Assembly: GCF_014083945.1 (NCBI RefSeq)
Contig: NZ_CP046444.1
Coordinates: forward strand, 248,001-312,000
DNA: 64,000 nucleotides
Reading direction: 5' to 3'
Source: Granulicella sp. 5B5
Lineage (GTDB): Bacteria; Acidobacteriota; Terriglobia; Terriglobales; Acidobacteriaceae
Of the stretch, positions 63,911 through 64,000 are shown one piece after another (position 1 is the first letter of the stretch; each line of letters begins with the position of its first letter). The translations under genes were made by a program, and so were the position numbers. The notes beneath the pieces were generated by a model. That model had not been told where the DNA came from, did not search any database, and worked only from the letters and a program-made list of their open reading frames with translations.

Positions 63911-64000
63911 GTGACGGATACTCCAACGACAACAGAGACTGCGAACCTTATACCGAAGATGGACACTAAGGTGCCGAAAGAGCGCACAGCTACGCAGACC
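63911..64000 (+). CDS. Partial gene running off the right edge
   Basis: From GTG 63911 a frame stays open for 30 codons to the end: TDTPTTTETANLIPKMDTK, then VPKERTATQT. GAGG lies about 13 bases upstream. The Thr/Pro-rich start is disordered-looking; identity unknown. Position right after the leader terminator suggests it is the regulated gene. Confidence 0.4.
   Translation, partial: MTDTPTTTETANLIPKMDTKVPKERTATQT

Overview
The window is a GC-rich, gene-dense bacterial chromosome segment. Gene content (LpxD, TonB-type proteins, RlpA, secreted S10 peptidase), a long Hfq-like protein, many dispersed palindromic intergenic repeats and the codon style point to an acidobacterium of the Terriglobales/Acidobacteriaceae type. 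That assignment is inference from style; no rRNA is present.

Layout. 1-9 kb (minus strand): three exported/TPR proteins, uvrA, lspA, ileS. 9.4-21.5 kb: a TonB-type transducer, a CYTH protein, tsaC/sua5, hfq, then tmk, a cytochrome P450 and holB, an lpxD-lipoprotein pair, a YceI protein and a tRNA nucleotidyltransferase with a histone-H1-like tail. 21.5-27.3 kb: a lower-GC PD-(D/E)XK-like gene and a histidine kinase/sigma54-activator pair. 27.7-34.2 kb: three alpha/beta hydrolases, a frameshifted M20 peptidase, DinB, SanA/YdcF-like and a secreted TonB-C protein. 34.2-50.5 kb: dnaE, a cupin-like protein, DoxX, accA, a CPBP protease, a small zinc-ribbon protein, an arginine-deiminase-like protein, rlpA, thiD, thiS, a glycosyltransferase and a large GMC oxidoreductase-aldo/keto reductase fusion. 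50.6-55 kb: a less GC-rich stretch with tRNA-Ser, tRNA-Leu, secG, two HAD hydrolases, a metallo-beta-lactamase-fold protein and an aminotransferase. 55-64 kb: ribBA, an S10 peptidase, recQ, glmU, a pterin dehydratase, a small secreted protein and a leader RNA with a terminator just before a gene that runs off the end.

Large-scale structure. The + strand is C-rich whatever the gene orientation up to about 50.5 kb and G-rich from about 55 kb. The octamer GCAGGGAA occurs about 18 times on the + strand left of 50.01 kb and never on the - strand there; right of 50.99 kb it is seen only on the - strand (three copies). The octamers therefore converge on a gap containing a dif-like sequence. This looks like a replication-arm boundary with a KOPS-like polarity motif. 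The octamer polarity fits a terminus, but the skew sign under the usual G-rich-leading-strand rule would fit an origin, and I leave that conflict open.

Other highlights are a four-copy unassigned structured intergenic element, REP-like palindromes (one embedded in the uvrA reading frame), and two single-base frameshifts in G/C runs (holB, M20 peptidase) that look like homopolymer errors.
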